A program made the position numbers and the translations under genes. DNA of 64,000 nt from Bacteroidaceae bacterium (GTDB lineage Bacteria > Bacteroidota > Bacteroidia > Bacteroidales > Bacteroidaceae): positions 90,012 to 154,011 of the forward strand of contig JAFYQK010000011.1 in assembly GCA_017547165.1 (NCBI GenBank), written 5' to 3'. The notes below the pieces were generated by a model. That model saw nothing but the letters and a program-made list of their open reading frames with translations, searched no databases and was not told where the DNA came from. This document shows, piece by piece, positions 44,296 through 53,518 of this stretch. How positions within the stretch are numbered: the stretch's first letter is position 1; each line of letters opens with the position of its first letter.

Positions 44296-45840
44296 ATGAA
44301 AAAGATATTTTACTTAATAATAACTACATTTTTGCTTAGTTCGTGTGGGCAAAAGACTTTTGATGTCCCTACCCTATTTGAGCAAAGAACTTCGCAGGCC
44401 GAGATATATCCTGACTACAAAGACATTGTTATCCCAGAAAATATTGCACCTCTGAATTTCATGGTAGAGGGATGCGAAGGATTGGTTGCGGTTTTTGAAG
44501 GTGCAGACGGAAACAATTTAACCGTTTCTGGCATAGACCGCATTGACATTGACACTACTGAATGGAGAACATTGTTAAAGAACAATAGCGGTGGCAGAAT
44601 ATCTGTGACTGTCTACACTTTAGAAGCAGAAAAATGGCATAAACACAATACACATTACCTTGATGTGGCAGAAGCCATCGACCCATACCTGTCTTATCGC
44701 TTGATAGAGCCAGGGTATGAGCTTTACCGCCAGTTGGGAATTTACCAGCGATGCCTGGAAAACTTCACCCAAAAAACAATATACGAGAACAATCGCAGTT
44801 ACAGCGACGGACATAACCATTGCATCAACTGCCACAACTTTCAAAACTATAGCACCGACCGCATGCTTTTCCATGTGAGAGCTAACCACGGTGGTACAAT
44901 AATCATCAACGGTGAGAAGGCAACAAAGATACAAATAAAAGATCCCAACATCCTTGCTGCTGGTGTATATCCTTCGTGGCATCCCAAGAAAGATATGGTA
45001 TGCTTCTCAACAAACAAGACCGGACAGACATTTCATATGTATCACGACGAGAAAATCGAAGTAGTTGATACCGATAGCGACTTGTTGCTGTATTATGCAG
45101 ACAAAAATGAGGTTAAAAATCTTTTGAGTACAGAATATCTTGAAACATTTCCTTGCTGGAACCCAGAGGGCAACAGACTGTTCTTCTGTGCGGCATACAT
45201 TCCACAATTGAAAGGAGTACCCGACAGTCTGCGTGCGCCAGCCATAACAGAGAACTATGAGAGCATACACTACAACCTGATGAGCATGCCCTATGACATG
45301 GAAAAAGATACCTTCGGTACACCAGTGATGGTAGTGAATGCAGAAGCAAAGCATAAGAGCATCACATTCCCAAGAGTAAGTCCCGACGGAAGATATGTGT
45401 TATATGCCGAAGGTGAATATGGCCAATTCCACATTTGGCACAAGAGCAGCGACCTTTGGGTTAAAGACTTGCAAACCGACTCATGCTATGCGTTGACAGA
45501 AGCAAACAGCAACGACGTTGACTCATACCACTCGTGGAGCAGCAACGGCAGATGGATAGTTTTCTCCACACGACGCATGGATGGCAACTACACACGACCA
45601 TTCATTGCATATTTTGATAAAGAAGGCAAGGCTCACAAGGCATTTTGTCTGCCTCAAAGAGATCCCGAACACAACGTCATGCTGATGAAAAGTTATAACG
45701 TGCCAGAACTAAGCAAGAATGCAGTGAAGGTAACGGAGCAAACATTGTATGATGTGATATATAACACCGATGGCGATACTGCAAAATATATTGGCGAACC
45801 AAGGACAGACGCCATATCAGGAGCTACAAAAAGAAACTAA
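44296..45840 (+). CDS. lipoprotein with CxxCH heme-type motif and TolB/PD40-like beta-propeller
   Basis: The 514-residue product has a lipoprotein signal with the lipobox LLSSC (Cys at about residue 17). After an N-terminal beta domain comes a c-type heme-binding motif in HNHCINCHNFQNYSTD (about residues 173-188). A series of WD40-like PD40 repeats follows (VYPSWHPKKDMVCFSTNKTG, TFPCWNPEGNRLFF, FPRVSPDGRYVLYAEGEYG, YHSWSSNGRWIVFSTRR). It could be an electron-transfer or sensor protein facing the periplasm or outer membrane. A single CxxCH may also bind metal without heme. It is paired with the membrane protein gene upstream. Confidence 0.75.
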   Translation: MKKIFYLIITTFLLSSCGQKTFDVPTLFEQRTSQAEIYPDYKDIVIPENIAPLNFMVEGCEGLVAVFEGADGNNLTVSGIDRIDIDTTEWRTLLKNNSGGRISVTVYTLEAEKWHKHNTHYLDVAEAIDPYLSYRLIEPGYELYRQLGIYQRCLENFTQKTIYENNRSYSDGHNHCINCHNFQNYSTDRMLFHVRANHGGTIIINGEKATKIQIKDPNILAAGVYPSWHPKKDMVCFSTNKTGQTFHMYHDEKIEVVDTDSDLLLYYADKNEVKNLLSTEYLETFPCWNPEGNRLFFCAAYIPQLKGVPDSLRAPAITENYESIHYNLMSMPYDMEKDTFGTPVMVVNAEAKHKSITFPRVSPDGRYVLYAEGEYGQFHIWHKSSDLWVKDLQTDSCYALTEANSNDVDSYHSWSSNGRWIVFSTRRMDGNYTRPFIAYFDKEGKAHKAFCLPQRDPEHNVMLMKSYNVPELSKNAVKVTEQTLYDVIYNTDGDTAKYIGEPRTDAISGATKRN

Positions 45841-45938
45841 ACTTTATAGGTTATATAGAGACTCTATACAATCTATAATTTCTATAAAACGAGAAACTAA
45901 ATAACCCTAAAATATTAACCTTATAAACTTTTACAACT

Positions 45939-46730
45939 ATGCGAGTAATTATTGAACCTAATTACACTGAGTTGAGCCGTTGGGCTGCCGAGTATGTTGC
46001 TGCACGCATCAACGCTGCTAACCCCACCCCAGAGAAGCCCTTCAAGTTGGGCTGCCCCACAGGTGGTTCTCCCCTTGGCTTGTACAAGAACCTTATCGAG
46101 ATGTACAAGGCTGGCAAGGTTAGCTTTGAGAATGTTGTTACCTTCAACATGGACGAATACGTTGGTTTGCCCGAAGAGCATCCCGAGAGCTACCACAGCT
46201 TCATGTGGAACAATTTCTTCAGCCACATCAACATCAAGAAGGAGAATGTCCACATCTTGAATGGCAATGCAGAAGATCTTGAGGCAGAATGCGCTGCTTA
46301 CGAGGCTGCTATTGAAGCTGCTGGCGGTATTGACTTGTTTATGGGTGGTATTGGCCCTGATGGTCACTTAGCTTTCAACGAGCCTTTCTCTTCTTTGACA
46401 AGCCGCACTCGTATCAAGAGCCTTACAACCGACACTATCATTGCTAACAGCCGTTTCTTTGACAACGATGTTAACAAGGTGCCCAAGACTGCGCTTACTG
46501 TTGGTATCGGCACAGTTATGGATGCTAAGGAGGTTCTTATTGTATGTAACGGTCACAACAAGGCTCGTGCTCTGCAGCACGCTATCGAGGCTGGTGTAAG
46601 CCAGGAATGGACTATCTCTGCTCTGCAGATGCACCCCCACGCAATCATCGTTTGTGACGAGGCAGCTACAGCAGAACTGAAGCACGGCACATATTTGTAC
46701 TTCAAGGATATCGAGAAGGACAATTTGTAA
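45939..46730 (+). CDS. nagB: glucosamine-6-phosphate deaminase
   Basis: The enzyme converts glucosamine 6-phosphate to fructose 6-phosphate and ammonia. The 263-residue product has the sugar-phosphate loop [17 protein letters not shown], the active-site FNMDEYVGL (Asp about 72), [14 protein letters not shown] and the [12 protein letters not shown] block. The length equals the E. coli type, including the C-terminal part. It is convergent with nagA. The 98-bp leader has a dense run of TATA-type dyads (TATATAGAGACTCTATA). Confidence 0.97.
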   Translation: MRVIIEPNYTELSRWAAEYVAARINAANPTPEKPFKLGCPTGGSPLGLYKNLIEMYKAGKVSFENVVTFNMDEYVGLPEEHPESYHSFMWNNFFSHINIKKENVHILNGNAEDLEAECAAYEAAIEAAGGIDLFMGGIGPDGHLAFNEPFSSLTSRTRIKSLTTDTIIANSRFFDNDVNKVPKTALTVGIGTVMDAKEVLIVCNGHNKARALQHAIEAGVSQEWTISALQMHPHAIIVCDEAATAELKHGTYLYFKDIEKDNL

Positions 46731-46745
46731 AAACTCGCTCTTTAT

Positions 46746-46786
46746 AAAAGCAAAAGCCCGGTTTTCCCGGGCTTTTTGCTTTTTAA
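46746..46786 (+). terminator. terminator of nagB
   Basis: The inverted repeat AAAAGCAAAAGCCCGG / CCGGGCTTTTTGCTTTT around a short T loop begins 15 bp after the nagB stop and is followed by T residues. The symmetry would allow function in both directions. Confidence 0.9.
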
Positions 46787-46824
46787 GATAGAACTTATAG
46801 AAACCCTGTAGGTTATAGGTTTTC

Positions 46825-46919
46825 CCTAGGATTCCTAGGACTTCCTAGGCTTTCATAGGACTTCCTAGGTTTTCCTAGGTTTTCCTAGGTATTCCTAGGT
46901 ATTCCTAGGGTTTCCTATA
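46825..46919. repeat. phased CCTAGG array
   Basis: CCTAGG or a one-base variant occurs ten times at 9-10-bp spacing (46825, 46834, 46844, 46854 as CATAGG, 46864, 46874, 46884, 46894, 46904, 46914 as CCTATA). The units are separated by four mostly TTTT, TATT or ACTT bases. It lies between the terminators of convergent nagB and nagA. Confidence 0.9.
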
Positions 46920-46920
46920 T

Positions 46921-46953
46921 AAAAAAGAGCTGGAAGCCTGTCGCTTCCAGCTC
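46921..46953 (-). terminator. terminator of nagA
   Basis: Perfect 11-bp arms GAGCTGGAAGC and GCTTCCAGCTC with loop CTGTC are followed on the minus strand by six T, about 45 bp after the nagA stop. Confidence 0.9.
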
Positions 46954-46999
46954 ATATATAAAACCTTTCTTTATAGTAAAAGAAAATACTTCTTTTTTC

Positions 47000-48163
47000 T
47001 TAGAACAATGTGTTCTCGATGATCTTACCCATCTGCCATACGCAGCGCACGTTGAGATCCTTGTCGAGGATAAGGATATCGGCATCCTTGCCACGAGAGA
47101 GAGAACCCTTGCGGTCATAGCAACCCATAATGTGTGCTGGAGTCTCGCTGACCATACGGCAGGCATCCTCAAGAGGTATCTCGGCTTGCTGTACTGCAGT
47201 GCGGATAAGACGGTCCATAGTAGCAACAGAACCTGCCAAAGCAGAGCGATCAGAAAGTTTGCATACACCATCTTCAATAACCACTCGGGGGTCAAATGCC
47301 TGTGCGTCATCGCCTGCTGCTGCCACTGCCAAAGCATCTGTGATAAGTGCCATACGCTCAACACCCTTAATCTTATAGCACATACGCATAATTGTGGGAG
47401 GTACATGAATACCATCGGCAACTACCTCTACAGTCATGTCGTCCATCAGGTAAACGCTCTCTACAGTACCTTCGTACTTATATTCACCCTTGTTATGGAA
47501 ACCTGGCATTGCATTGTAGAAATGGGTTACATGGGTGAAACCACACTCGTAAGCAGCCTTGACATCAGAGTACTCTGCTGCTGTATGTGCTATTGAAGGA
47601 AGCACACCCTTCTCTGAACAATATCTGCCAAACTGAAGCGCACCTGGCATCTCAGGAGCTGCATCCCAACGGGCAAGACATGGGCTGTTCTCTACGATGG
47701 GGATATACTCGTTTGGATCAGGATTCTTGATATACTCAGGCATCTGCGCACCAGCCTTGCTGGGATTAAGATAATGACCCTCAAGGTGCAGACCCAAGAT
47801 TGGGCTGTTAGGCTCTGCCATAAGTTTGCTGCAAGTTTCCACTGCTTTTTCGATCATTGGCACTGTGCTTGAGCTGAGAGTAGGGAATATACTGGTGGTA
47901 CCATACTTGGCGTGAGCTGCGCATGCTACACGGAAAGCTTCCTCGGTACCCTCCTGGAAGTCGCGACCGCCACCTCCATGAATATGCATCTCGATACCTC
48001 CAGGAACAACATACATTCCCTTGGCATCAATAACATTGGCACCAATGATTGCAAGATCGCAATTGGTAACTTCAAGTATCTTATTGTCTCGAAGGATGAC
48101 ACTACCATCCTTTAACCAACCCTGAGGGGTTAGAATTCGTCCGTTGATAATCTGTGTTAACAT
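47000..48163 (-). CDS. nagA: N-acetylglucosamine-6-phosphate deacetylase
   Basis: The enzyme removes acetate from GlcNAc 6-phosphate, the step before NagB. The 387-residue amidohydrolase has the metal site EMHIHGGGGRDF, LGLHLEGHYLNPSKAGAQ, a late metal histidine in FTHVTHFYNAMPGFH, and the catalytic Asp in ALITDALA. It begins 90 bp after glmM, with a terminator-like hairpin between the two, and is convergent with nagB. Confidence 0.95.
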   Translation of the reverse strand: MLTQIINGRILTPQGWLKDGSVILRDNKILEVTNCDLAIIGANVIDAKGMYVVPGGIEMHIHGGGGRDFQEGTEEAFRVACAAHAKYGTTSIFPTLSSSTVPMIEKAVETCSKLMAEPNSPILGLHLEGHYLNPSKAGAQMPEYIKNPDPNEYIPIVENSPCLARWDAAPEMPGALQFGRYCSEKGVLPSIAHTAAEYSDVKAAYECGFTHVTHFYNAMPGFHNKGEYKYEGTVESVYLMDDMTVEVVADGIHVPPTIMRMCYKIKGVERMALITDALAVAAAGDDAQAFDPRVVIEDGVCKLSDRSALAGSVATMDRLIRTAVQQAEIPLEDACRMVSETPAHIMGCYDRKGSLSRGKDADILILDKDLNVRCVWQMGKIIENTLF

Positions 48164-48182
48164 AATATTGATATTTGTTTAT

Positions 48183-48210
48183 AAAAAATAGCCCGGGGAG
48201 TCCCGGGCTA
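48183..48210 (-). terminator. hairpin terminator between glmM and nagA
   Basis: Minus-strand arms TAGCCCGGG and CCCGGGCTA around a 4-nt loop are followed by six T. It lies 44 bp after the glmM stop and only 20 bp before the nagA ATG, leaving no room for a separate nagA promoter. It may be an attenuator, or nagA may depend on read-through. Confidence 0.85.
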
Positions 48211-48253
48211 ACAGTTATCCTTTGAAAGCCACGGGACAAAGCCCGTCAAGCAA

Positions 48254-49645
48254 TTACTTTACCATAGAATATACTACATCCATTATATCCTTACCGAGTT
48301 GGTCGGCAGCCTCCATAGTGCTTGCCTCAGAATAAACTCGGATAATGGGTTCGGTGTTTGACTTGCGGAGATGCACCCATTTGTCGGGGAAGTCAATCTT
48401 AACACCATCGATATCATTTACTTCCTGATCCTTATAAAGTTCCTTAACCTTCTCGAGGATTGAATCAACATCTGTACCTGCAGTGAGGTCGATGCGGTTC
48501 TTAGCTATTTGATAAGGGGGATATGTAGCACGAAGCTCACTGGTCTTCATTCCCTTCTTGGCCAAATAAGTAAGGATCAGAGCAATGCCTACCAACGCAT
48601 CACGGCCACTGTGAGCTGCAGGATAGATGACACCGCCATTACCCTCACCACCGATAACAGCATTAACCTCACGCATCTTTGTAACAACGTTCACTTCGCC
48701 TACGGCTGCGGCGCTGTACTGACAACCAGCATACTTGTTGGTAACGTCGCGGAGGGCACGGGTAGAACTGAGGTTACTTACGGTATTGCCGGGAGTGTGC
48801 TGAAGGATATAGTCGGCAACGGTAACAAGAGTGTACTCCTCGCCATACATTGTGCCGTCCTCGCAGAAGAGAGCCAAACGGTCAACGTCGGGGTCTACAA
48901 CAAATGCTATATCGTGCTCGCCCTTCTGCATGAGCTCCTTAATCTCAACCAAGTTCTTCTCAAGAGGTTCTGGATTATGCTGGAAGTCACCTGTTGGTTC
49001 GGTAAACAAACCGGTAATCTTCTCTACTCCCAACTGCTCAAGCAACTTGGGAAGGATGATGCCACCAACACTATTCACCGCATCGAAGGCAACCTTGAAA
49101 TGCGCATTGCGTACTGCCTCTACGTCTACGAGATCGAGGTTCAATACCATATCGATATGCTTCTGGTCGTATGAGTCATCCTCAGTGTACTTACCAAGGT
49201 GATCAACATCGGCATATTCAAAATCTTCAGCCTCTGCAATGCGGAGAACCTCTTCGCCTTGCTCTTTATTGAAGAACTCACCCTTTTCGTTGAGCAACTT
49301 CAACGCATTCCACATGCGTGGGTTGTGGCTTGCTGTAAGAATGATACCGCCATCAGCGCCTTCCATTGTTACGGCCACCTCTGTGGTTGGAGTACTTGCA
49401 AGACCGATGTTGACAACATCAAAACCCATACCCATAAGTGTTCCGCACACCACATTCTTTACCATCTCACCTGAGATGCGGGCGTCGCGTCCAACAACGA
49501 TTTTGTTAGAACCGACGGGAGAGGTTTTGCGGATTACTGTTGCATAAGCACTAACAAACTTGACAATGTCAAGTGGGTTGAGGGTATCACCAGCCTTGCC
49601 GCCGATGGTGCCACGAATACCGGAAATAGATTTAATAAGTGTCAT
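48254..49645 (-). CDS. glmM: phosphoglucosamine mutase
   Basis: The enzyme converts glucosamine 6-phosphate to glucosamine 1-phosphate for UDP-GlcNAc and peptidoglycan. The 463-residue product has the active-site serine loop ILTASHNPRMWNALK (Ser about 103), the metal loop VDPDVDRLALF, the sugar-binding GGEGNGGVIYP and the phosphate-binding RKSNTEPIIRVYSE. A phosphomannomutase or other hexose mutase cannot be fully excluded, but proximity to nagA supports GlmM. Confidence 0.9.
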   Translation of the reverse strand: MTLIKSISGIRGTIGGKAGDTLNPLDIVKFVSAYATVIRKTSPVGSNKIVVGRDARISGEMVKNVVCGTLMGMGFDVVNIGLASTPTTEVAVTMEGADGGIILTASHNPRMWNALKLLNEKGEFFNKEQGEEVLRIAEAEDFEYADVDHLGKYTEDDSYDQKHIDMVLNLDLVDVEAVRNAHFKVAFDAVNSVGGIILPKLLEQLGVEKITGLFTEPTGDFQHNPEPLEKNLVEIKELMQKGEHDIAFVVDPDVDRLALFCEDGTMYGEEYTLVTVADYILQHTPGNTVSNLSSTRALRDVTNKYAGCQYSAAAVGEVNVVTKMREVNAVIGGEGNGGVIYPAAHSGRDALVGIALILTYLAKKGMKTSELRATYPPYQIAKNRIDLTAGTDVDSILEKVKELYKDQEVNDIDGVKIDFPDKWVHLRKSNTEPIIRVYSEASTMEAADQLGKDIMDVVYSMVK

Positions 49646-49687
49646 AAGTCACTATTTGTTTGATGTATTAGTTAAAGTTTTCCACTA

Positions 49688-49695
49688 CAAATTTA
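49688..49695 (-). promoter_or_regulatory. -7 box upstream of glmM
   Basis: TAAATTTG on the minus strand matches TAnnTTTG, 43 bp before the glmM ATG. Confidence 0.45.
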
Positions 49696-49863
49696 CATAA
49701 AATTTCAATACGTTATCATTGAGTTTTGTATTTTCTTGAATAGATAGATTGCAAATGCCGCCTTTTTTATAAATATCACTTGTCAAAACACTATATTTTA
49801 TATAACTTTACACTCAATTTCTATAGTACAACAAAAAGCACACATATTTGAACGGATAACACA

Positions 49864-50817
49864 ATGAAGGTTATAGACCTCATAAACGATAAACAAAGAA
49901 CACCCTTCTCTTTTGAAGTTTTACCTCCCTTAAAAGGTACGGGGACCAGTCAGTTGTTCAACACAATTGACCGGTTGAAAGAGTATAATCCAAGATACAT
50001 AAACATAACAACCCACCGAAGCGAGTATGTTTATAAAGATTTGGGGGGAGGATTAATGCAGAGACAGAGGGTTAGACGCAGACCTGGCACAATTGCGATT
50101 GCAGCTGCAATTCAACAGCAATATGGCATACCCGTGGTTCCACATATCGTGTGCAGTGGCCATACGAGAGAGGATTTGGAATATATGCTTCTGGACCTCC
50201 AGTTTCTTGGCATAAGTGACTTATTAGTATTAAGAGGGGATAAAGCCAAAGAGGAAAGCATGTTCAAACCCACTGGCGACGGTCCTTCGCATGCTATTGA
50301 ACTGATAGAGCAGATAAACGAATTCAACAAAGGAAGGTTCTTTGACGGCAGTGATATAAAATGCCCAGGTGAGAAGTTCACCTTTGGTGTTGCATGCTAC
50401 CCAGAAAAACACGAGGAGGCAGCCAACATGGAAAGCGACTTAGCAATCCTTAAGGAGAAGGTCAGACTTGGTGCTGAATATGCTGTCACACAGCTTTTTT
50501 ATGACAACGAGAAGTATTTCTCTTTCGTTGAACGTGCCCGTAAGGCAGGCATTGACATTCCCATTGTACCAGGCATCAAACCTTTAACAAAGCTGAACCA
50601 ATTAAGTATAATTCCCAAAGTATTCCACTGCGATTTACCAGAAGATTTATATAGAGAAGCAGTTAAGTGCAAGTGTGATGAGGAGATAAAGCAAGTTGGA
50701 ATGGAATGGGCCGTGGAGCAATGTAAGGAACTTATTGCTAAGGGAGCACCTAACCTGCATTTCTACACAATGAGCGCGGTAGACAGTATCGGACAAATTG
50801 CAAAACAGATATATTGA
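49864..50817 (+). CDS. metF: methylenetetrahydrofolate reductase
   Basis: This flavoprotein reduces 5,10-methylene-THF to 5-methyl-THF for methionine synthesis. The 317-residue product begins with the family block FSFEVLPPLKGTG and contains NITTHRSEY, HIVCSGHTREDLEYMLLDLQ, LVLRGDKAK and the VTQLFYDNEKYF block of the FAD barrel. The stop codon overlaps the start of holB, so the two are translationally linked. A weak -7 match (TAACTTTA) lies at 49803-49810. Confidence 0.95.
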   Translation: MKVIDLINDKQRTPFSFEVLPPLKGTGTSQLFNTIDRLKEYNPRYINITTHRSEYVYKDLGGGLMQRQRVRRRPGTIAIAAAIQQQYGIPVVPHIVCSGHTREDLEYMLLDLQFLGISDLLVLRGDKAKEESMFKPTGDGPSHAIELIEQINEFNKGRFFDGSDIKCPGEKFTFGVACYPEKHEEAANMESDLAILKEKVRLGAEYAVTQLFYDNEKYFSFVERARKAGIDIPIVPGIKPLTKLNQLSIIPKVFHCDLPEDLYREAVKCKCDEEIKQVGMEWAVEQCKELIAKGAPNLHFYTMSAVDSIGQIAKQIY

Positions 50818-51911
50818 ACTTTAACAATATCATAGGACAAGAGGCCGTCAAAGAAAGGCTGATAAAAATGGTGAGCGAAAACAGAATTCCGCACGCCATG
50901 ATGTTTTATGGTCCTAAGGGCAATGGAAAGTTGGCGTTGGGACTGGCATTTGCCCACATGCTTGTATGCAAAGACAGTAGCGACGAGGCAATGCTGAAAG
51001 ATTGGGCACATCCAGACCTGCATTTCTCGTTGCCGGTATGCAAGAGAAAGAGTACCGACCACCCCGTTTCTGATGACTTTCTCCCCCAATGGAGGGAACT
51101 GCTGGCATCGAAGATATATATTGACATTGAGGATTGGCTTACTGCCATAAAAGCTGACAACCAGCAACTTGTGCACTATGTCAGTGAGAGTGATGCCTTG
51201 CAGCACAAATTGCAGCTTAAGCCAAGCAGAGGCGGCAGAAGAGTTGTTTTGGTGTGGTTACCAGAAAGAATGATGGTGCAGGCCGCCAACAAACTTTTAA
51301 AACTGATTGAAGAACCGCCCTCAGAAACATACTTCATTCTTGTAAGCGAAGAACCAGACAGAGTGCTTGGAACAATCCAGAGTCGCACACAAATGATTCA
51401 TGTGCCTGCATTGACAGATGAAGAAATTTCTTCGGCATTGATAAAATATAACAACATAGCTGCTGATGAGGCAAAGGTGATGGCTCGTGTGGCTCAAGGA
51501 AGCTACTATGCTGCACTTAGCCGCTTGAGTTCGGAAAACGAAGAGAAACTTTTTTTTGACTTATTCGTTCATCTAATGCGCATGAGCTACATGAGACGCA
51601 TTAAGGACATGCGCGAGTGGAGCGACAAGACAAGCGAGATGGGGCGAGAGAGCCAGAAAAGATTCCTTGAATATTGTCAACGCCTTATTCGCGAAAATTT
51701 CATATACAATTTCAATAAAAAGGAGTTGATTTATGAAACTACAGAAGAGGAGGCTTTCAGCACCAGATTTGCAAGGTTTGTAAATGAGAAGAATGTTATT
51801 CCAATAATGGAAGAGTTGAGCAAATGCCAGCGGGACATAGAACAGAATGTAAACCCAAGAATGGTGTTTTTTGACTTTGCACTTAAAATGATAGTACTAC
51901 TAATACAATAA
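50814..51911 (+). CDS. holB: DNA polymerase III subunit delta'
   Basis: This is a clamp-loader subunit. The 365-residue product starts at a TTG (50814) that overlaps the metF stop in the string TTGA. This start gives the family N-terminus (NFNNIIGQEAVKERLIKMVS), and the next ATG would cut into the domain. The P-loop is GPKGNGKLAL, and the sensor region reads LLKLIEEPPSETYFILVSEE. The product ends one base before ricT begins. Confidence 0.92.
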   Translation: MNFNNIIGQEAVKERLIKMVSENRIPHAMMFYGPKGNGKLALGLAFAHMLVCKDSSDEAMLKDWAHPDLHFSLPVCKRKSTDHPVSDDFLPQWRELLASKIYIDIEDWLTAIKADNQQLVHYVSESDALQHKLQLKPSRGGRRVVLVWLPERMMVQAANKLLKLIEEPPSETYFILVSEEPDRVLGTIQSRTQMIHVPALTDEEISSALIKYNNIAADEAKVMARVAQGSYYAALSRLSSENEEKLFFDLFVHLMRMSYMRRIKDMREWSDKTSEMGRESQKRFLEYCQRLIRENFIYNFNKKELIYETTEEEAFSTRFARFVNEKNVIPIMEELSKCQRDIEQNVNPRMVFFDFALKMIVLLIQ

Positions 51912-53035
51912 TGGAACATAAATATATTTCAGGAGGAGGACGAGGTTTATGTAGCAAAGGCTGGCACACCAACCACTACGCACAGCTGAATGTCTTTGAT
52001 TACATGGCAGATATTCCTAACAACCCTACAGCAACAGATATTGTTGAGGTGCAGTTTAAAAATACAAGAAAGGGATACTACCATAATTCAAATGGATTAG
52101 AATTAAAGAAAGGCGACATTGTAGCAGTAGAGGGAAATCCTGGACATGACATTGGAACTGTGACAATGACTGGTGCTTTAGCAGCATTGCAGGCCAAAAA
52201 GGCAAACCTCAGAAGCGAGGAGGAAATTAAGCGCATATATCGAATAGCAAAAGACTGTGACCTGGAACAGTTTGAAGTCGCTAAATCCCGAGAGCATCAG
52301 ACAATGATAGAATCCAGACAAATAGCAAAGGATCTTGGACTGGAAATGAAAATAGGCGATGTTGAGTATCAGGGAGATGGTAACAAGGCCATTTTCTACT
52401 ATATCGCTGATGGGCGCGTCGACTTCCGCCAGTTAATTAAAGTTTTAGCAGACGTTTTCCATATCAGAGTGGAGATGAAGCAAATTGGCGCACGCCAGGA
52501 AGCAGGTAGAATTGGAGGATTCGGTCCCTGCGGAAGAGAACTGTGTTGCTCGACATGGATGAAGAATTTTACCAGCGTTGGTACGGCAGCTGCCCGCTTT
52601 CAGAATCTCTCGCTGAATCCACAAAAACTTGCTGGACAGTGTGCCAAACTTAAGTGTTGCATGAATTATGAGGTAGACCAATATGTGGAGGCCTTCCGCA
52701 AACTACCCAACAGAGATATCGTCCTATGCACACAAGAGGGCGAATGGTTCTTTTTCAAAGCAGATACATTAGCAGGAATGGTTTCATACTCTTCTGACAA
52801 GCATTTTGCCGCCAACATTACAACCATTACCGCAGAACGTGCCGCTGAGATTATTGCTATGAATAAGCGCGGGGAGAACCCAGTGTCCTTGTCAATAAAT
52901 ACCACAAGCAAAAAAGAAGGACCTGTAGACCTGGCAACACAGGAAGATCTCAGCAGATTTGACGCCCAGCTTGCGAGCAAGAAAAAGAAAAAGAAGAAAA
53001 ACAGACACAATGGCAAGAACAATACCCAAAATTAG
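51911..53035 (+). CDS. ricT: PSP1/RicT (YaaT) domain protein
   Basis: The 374-residue product belongs to the PSP1 family, whose Bacillus member RicT works with RicA and RicF in RNA maturation. It has the metal or Fe-S cysteine clusters GPCGRELCCSTWM and GQCAKLKCCMNYE. The core is followed by a variable region and a Lys-rich end (KKKKKKKNRHNGKN). Its role in Bacteroidetes is not known. The holB-ricT-gldH order is common in the phylum. Its last 26 bp overlap gldH. Confidence 0.92.
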   Translation: MEHKYISGGGRGLCSKGWHTNHYAQLNVFDYMADIPNNPTATDIVEVQFKNTRKGYYHNSNGLELKKGDIVAVEGNPGHDIGTVTMTGALAALQAKKANLRSEEEIKRIYRIAKDCDLEQFEVAKSREHQTMIESRQIAKDLGLEMKIGDVEYQGDGNKAIFYYIADGRVDFRQLIKVLADVFHIRVEMKQIGARQEAGRIGGFGPCGRELCCSTWMKNFTSVGTAAARFQNLSLNPQKLAGQCAKLKCCMNYEVDQYVEAFRKLPNRDIVLCTQEGEWFFFKADTLAGMVSYSSDKHFAANITTITAERAAEIIAMNKRGENPVSLSINTTSKKEGPVDLATQEDLSRFDAQLASKKKKKKKNRHNGKNNTQN

Positions 53036-53498
53036 TGCCGTTGTTGTGTTTTTACCACTCCTTGCGACTATGTGGTGTGGGTGCACTGGCAACATTCTGC
53101 AACACCAATATCACCACATAACCCAAGAAGGGTGGCTAAGGAGCGACACTTTAAGTTTCAATATTCCTGAACCTGAAGAAAATGGGTTTTACAAGGTGAG
53201 ATTTGAGATGCGCACTGCTCCTACATTCAAATACAGCCAATTGTGGATTGCATATGATTTTAGGACAAACATTCCGTATCGTTTGGTTTCTGATACCATT
53301 TGCTTCACTACTGGAACAAGCGGAGACAACAAACTTGGAGGAAAGGGTGTAACACACAGGAACTTCACAACAGAAAGCGTGGAAATCTTTCTGCACCAAG
53401 GTCAGCGGGGGGACTTGATTGTACGGCATATCATGGCAGAAGAACCTATTTCTGAAATTACAGAGATTGGTGTCAAAGTTTACCGTTGCAAAGAATAG
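53010..53498 (+). CDS. gldH: gliding motility lipoprotein GldH
   Basis: The 162-residue product starts at the ATG at 53010 (MARTIPKISAVVVFLPLLAT), where a lipoprotein signal begins; the Cys is in the WCGC segment. An upstream start would add a basic stretch read from the ricT tail and is rejected. The family block NFTTESVEIFLHQGQRG is present. GldH is needed for gliding in Flavobacterium, but it occurs in many non-gliding Bacteroidales, where its role is unknown. It is convergent with rodA, 20 bp away. Confidence 0.9.
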   Translation: MARTIPKISAVVVFLPLLATMWCGCTGNILQHQYHHITQEGWLRSDTLSFNIPEPEENGFYKVRFEMRTAPTFKYSQLWIAYDFRTNIPYRLVSDTICFTTGTSGDNKLGGKGVTHRNFTTESVEIFLHQGQRGDLIVRHIMAEEPISEITEIGVKVYRCKE

Positions 53499-53518
53499 AA
53501 ACTGCCGTTTTCTTAAAT

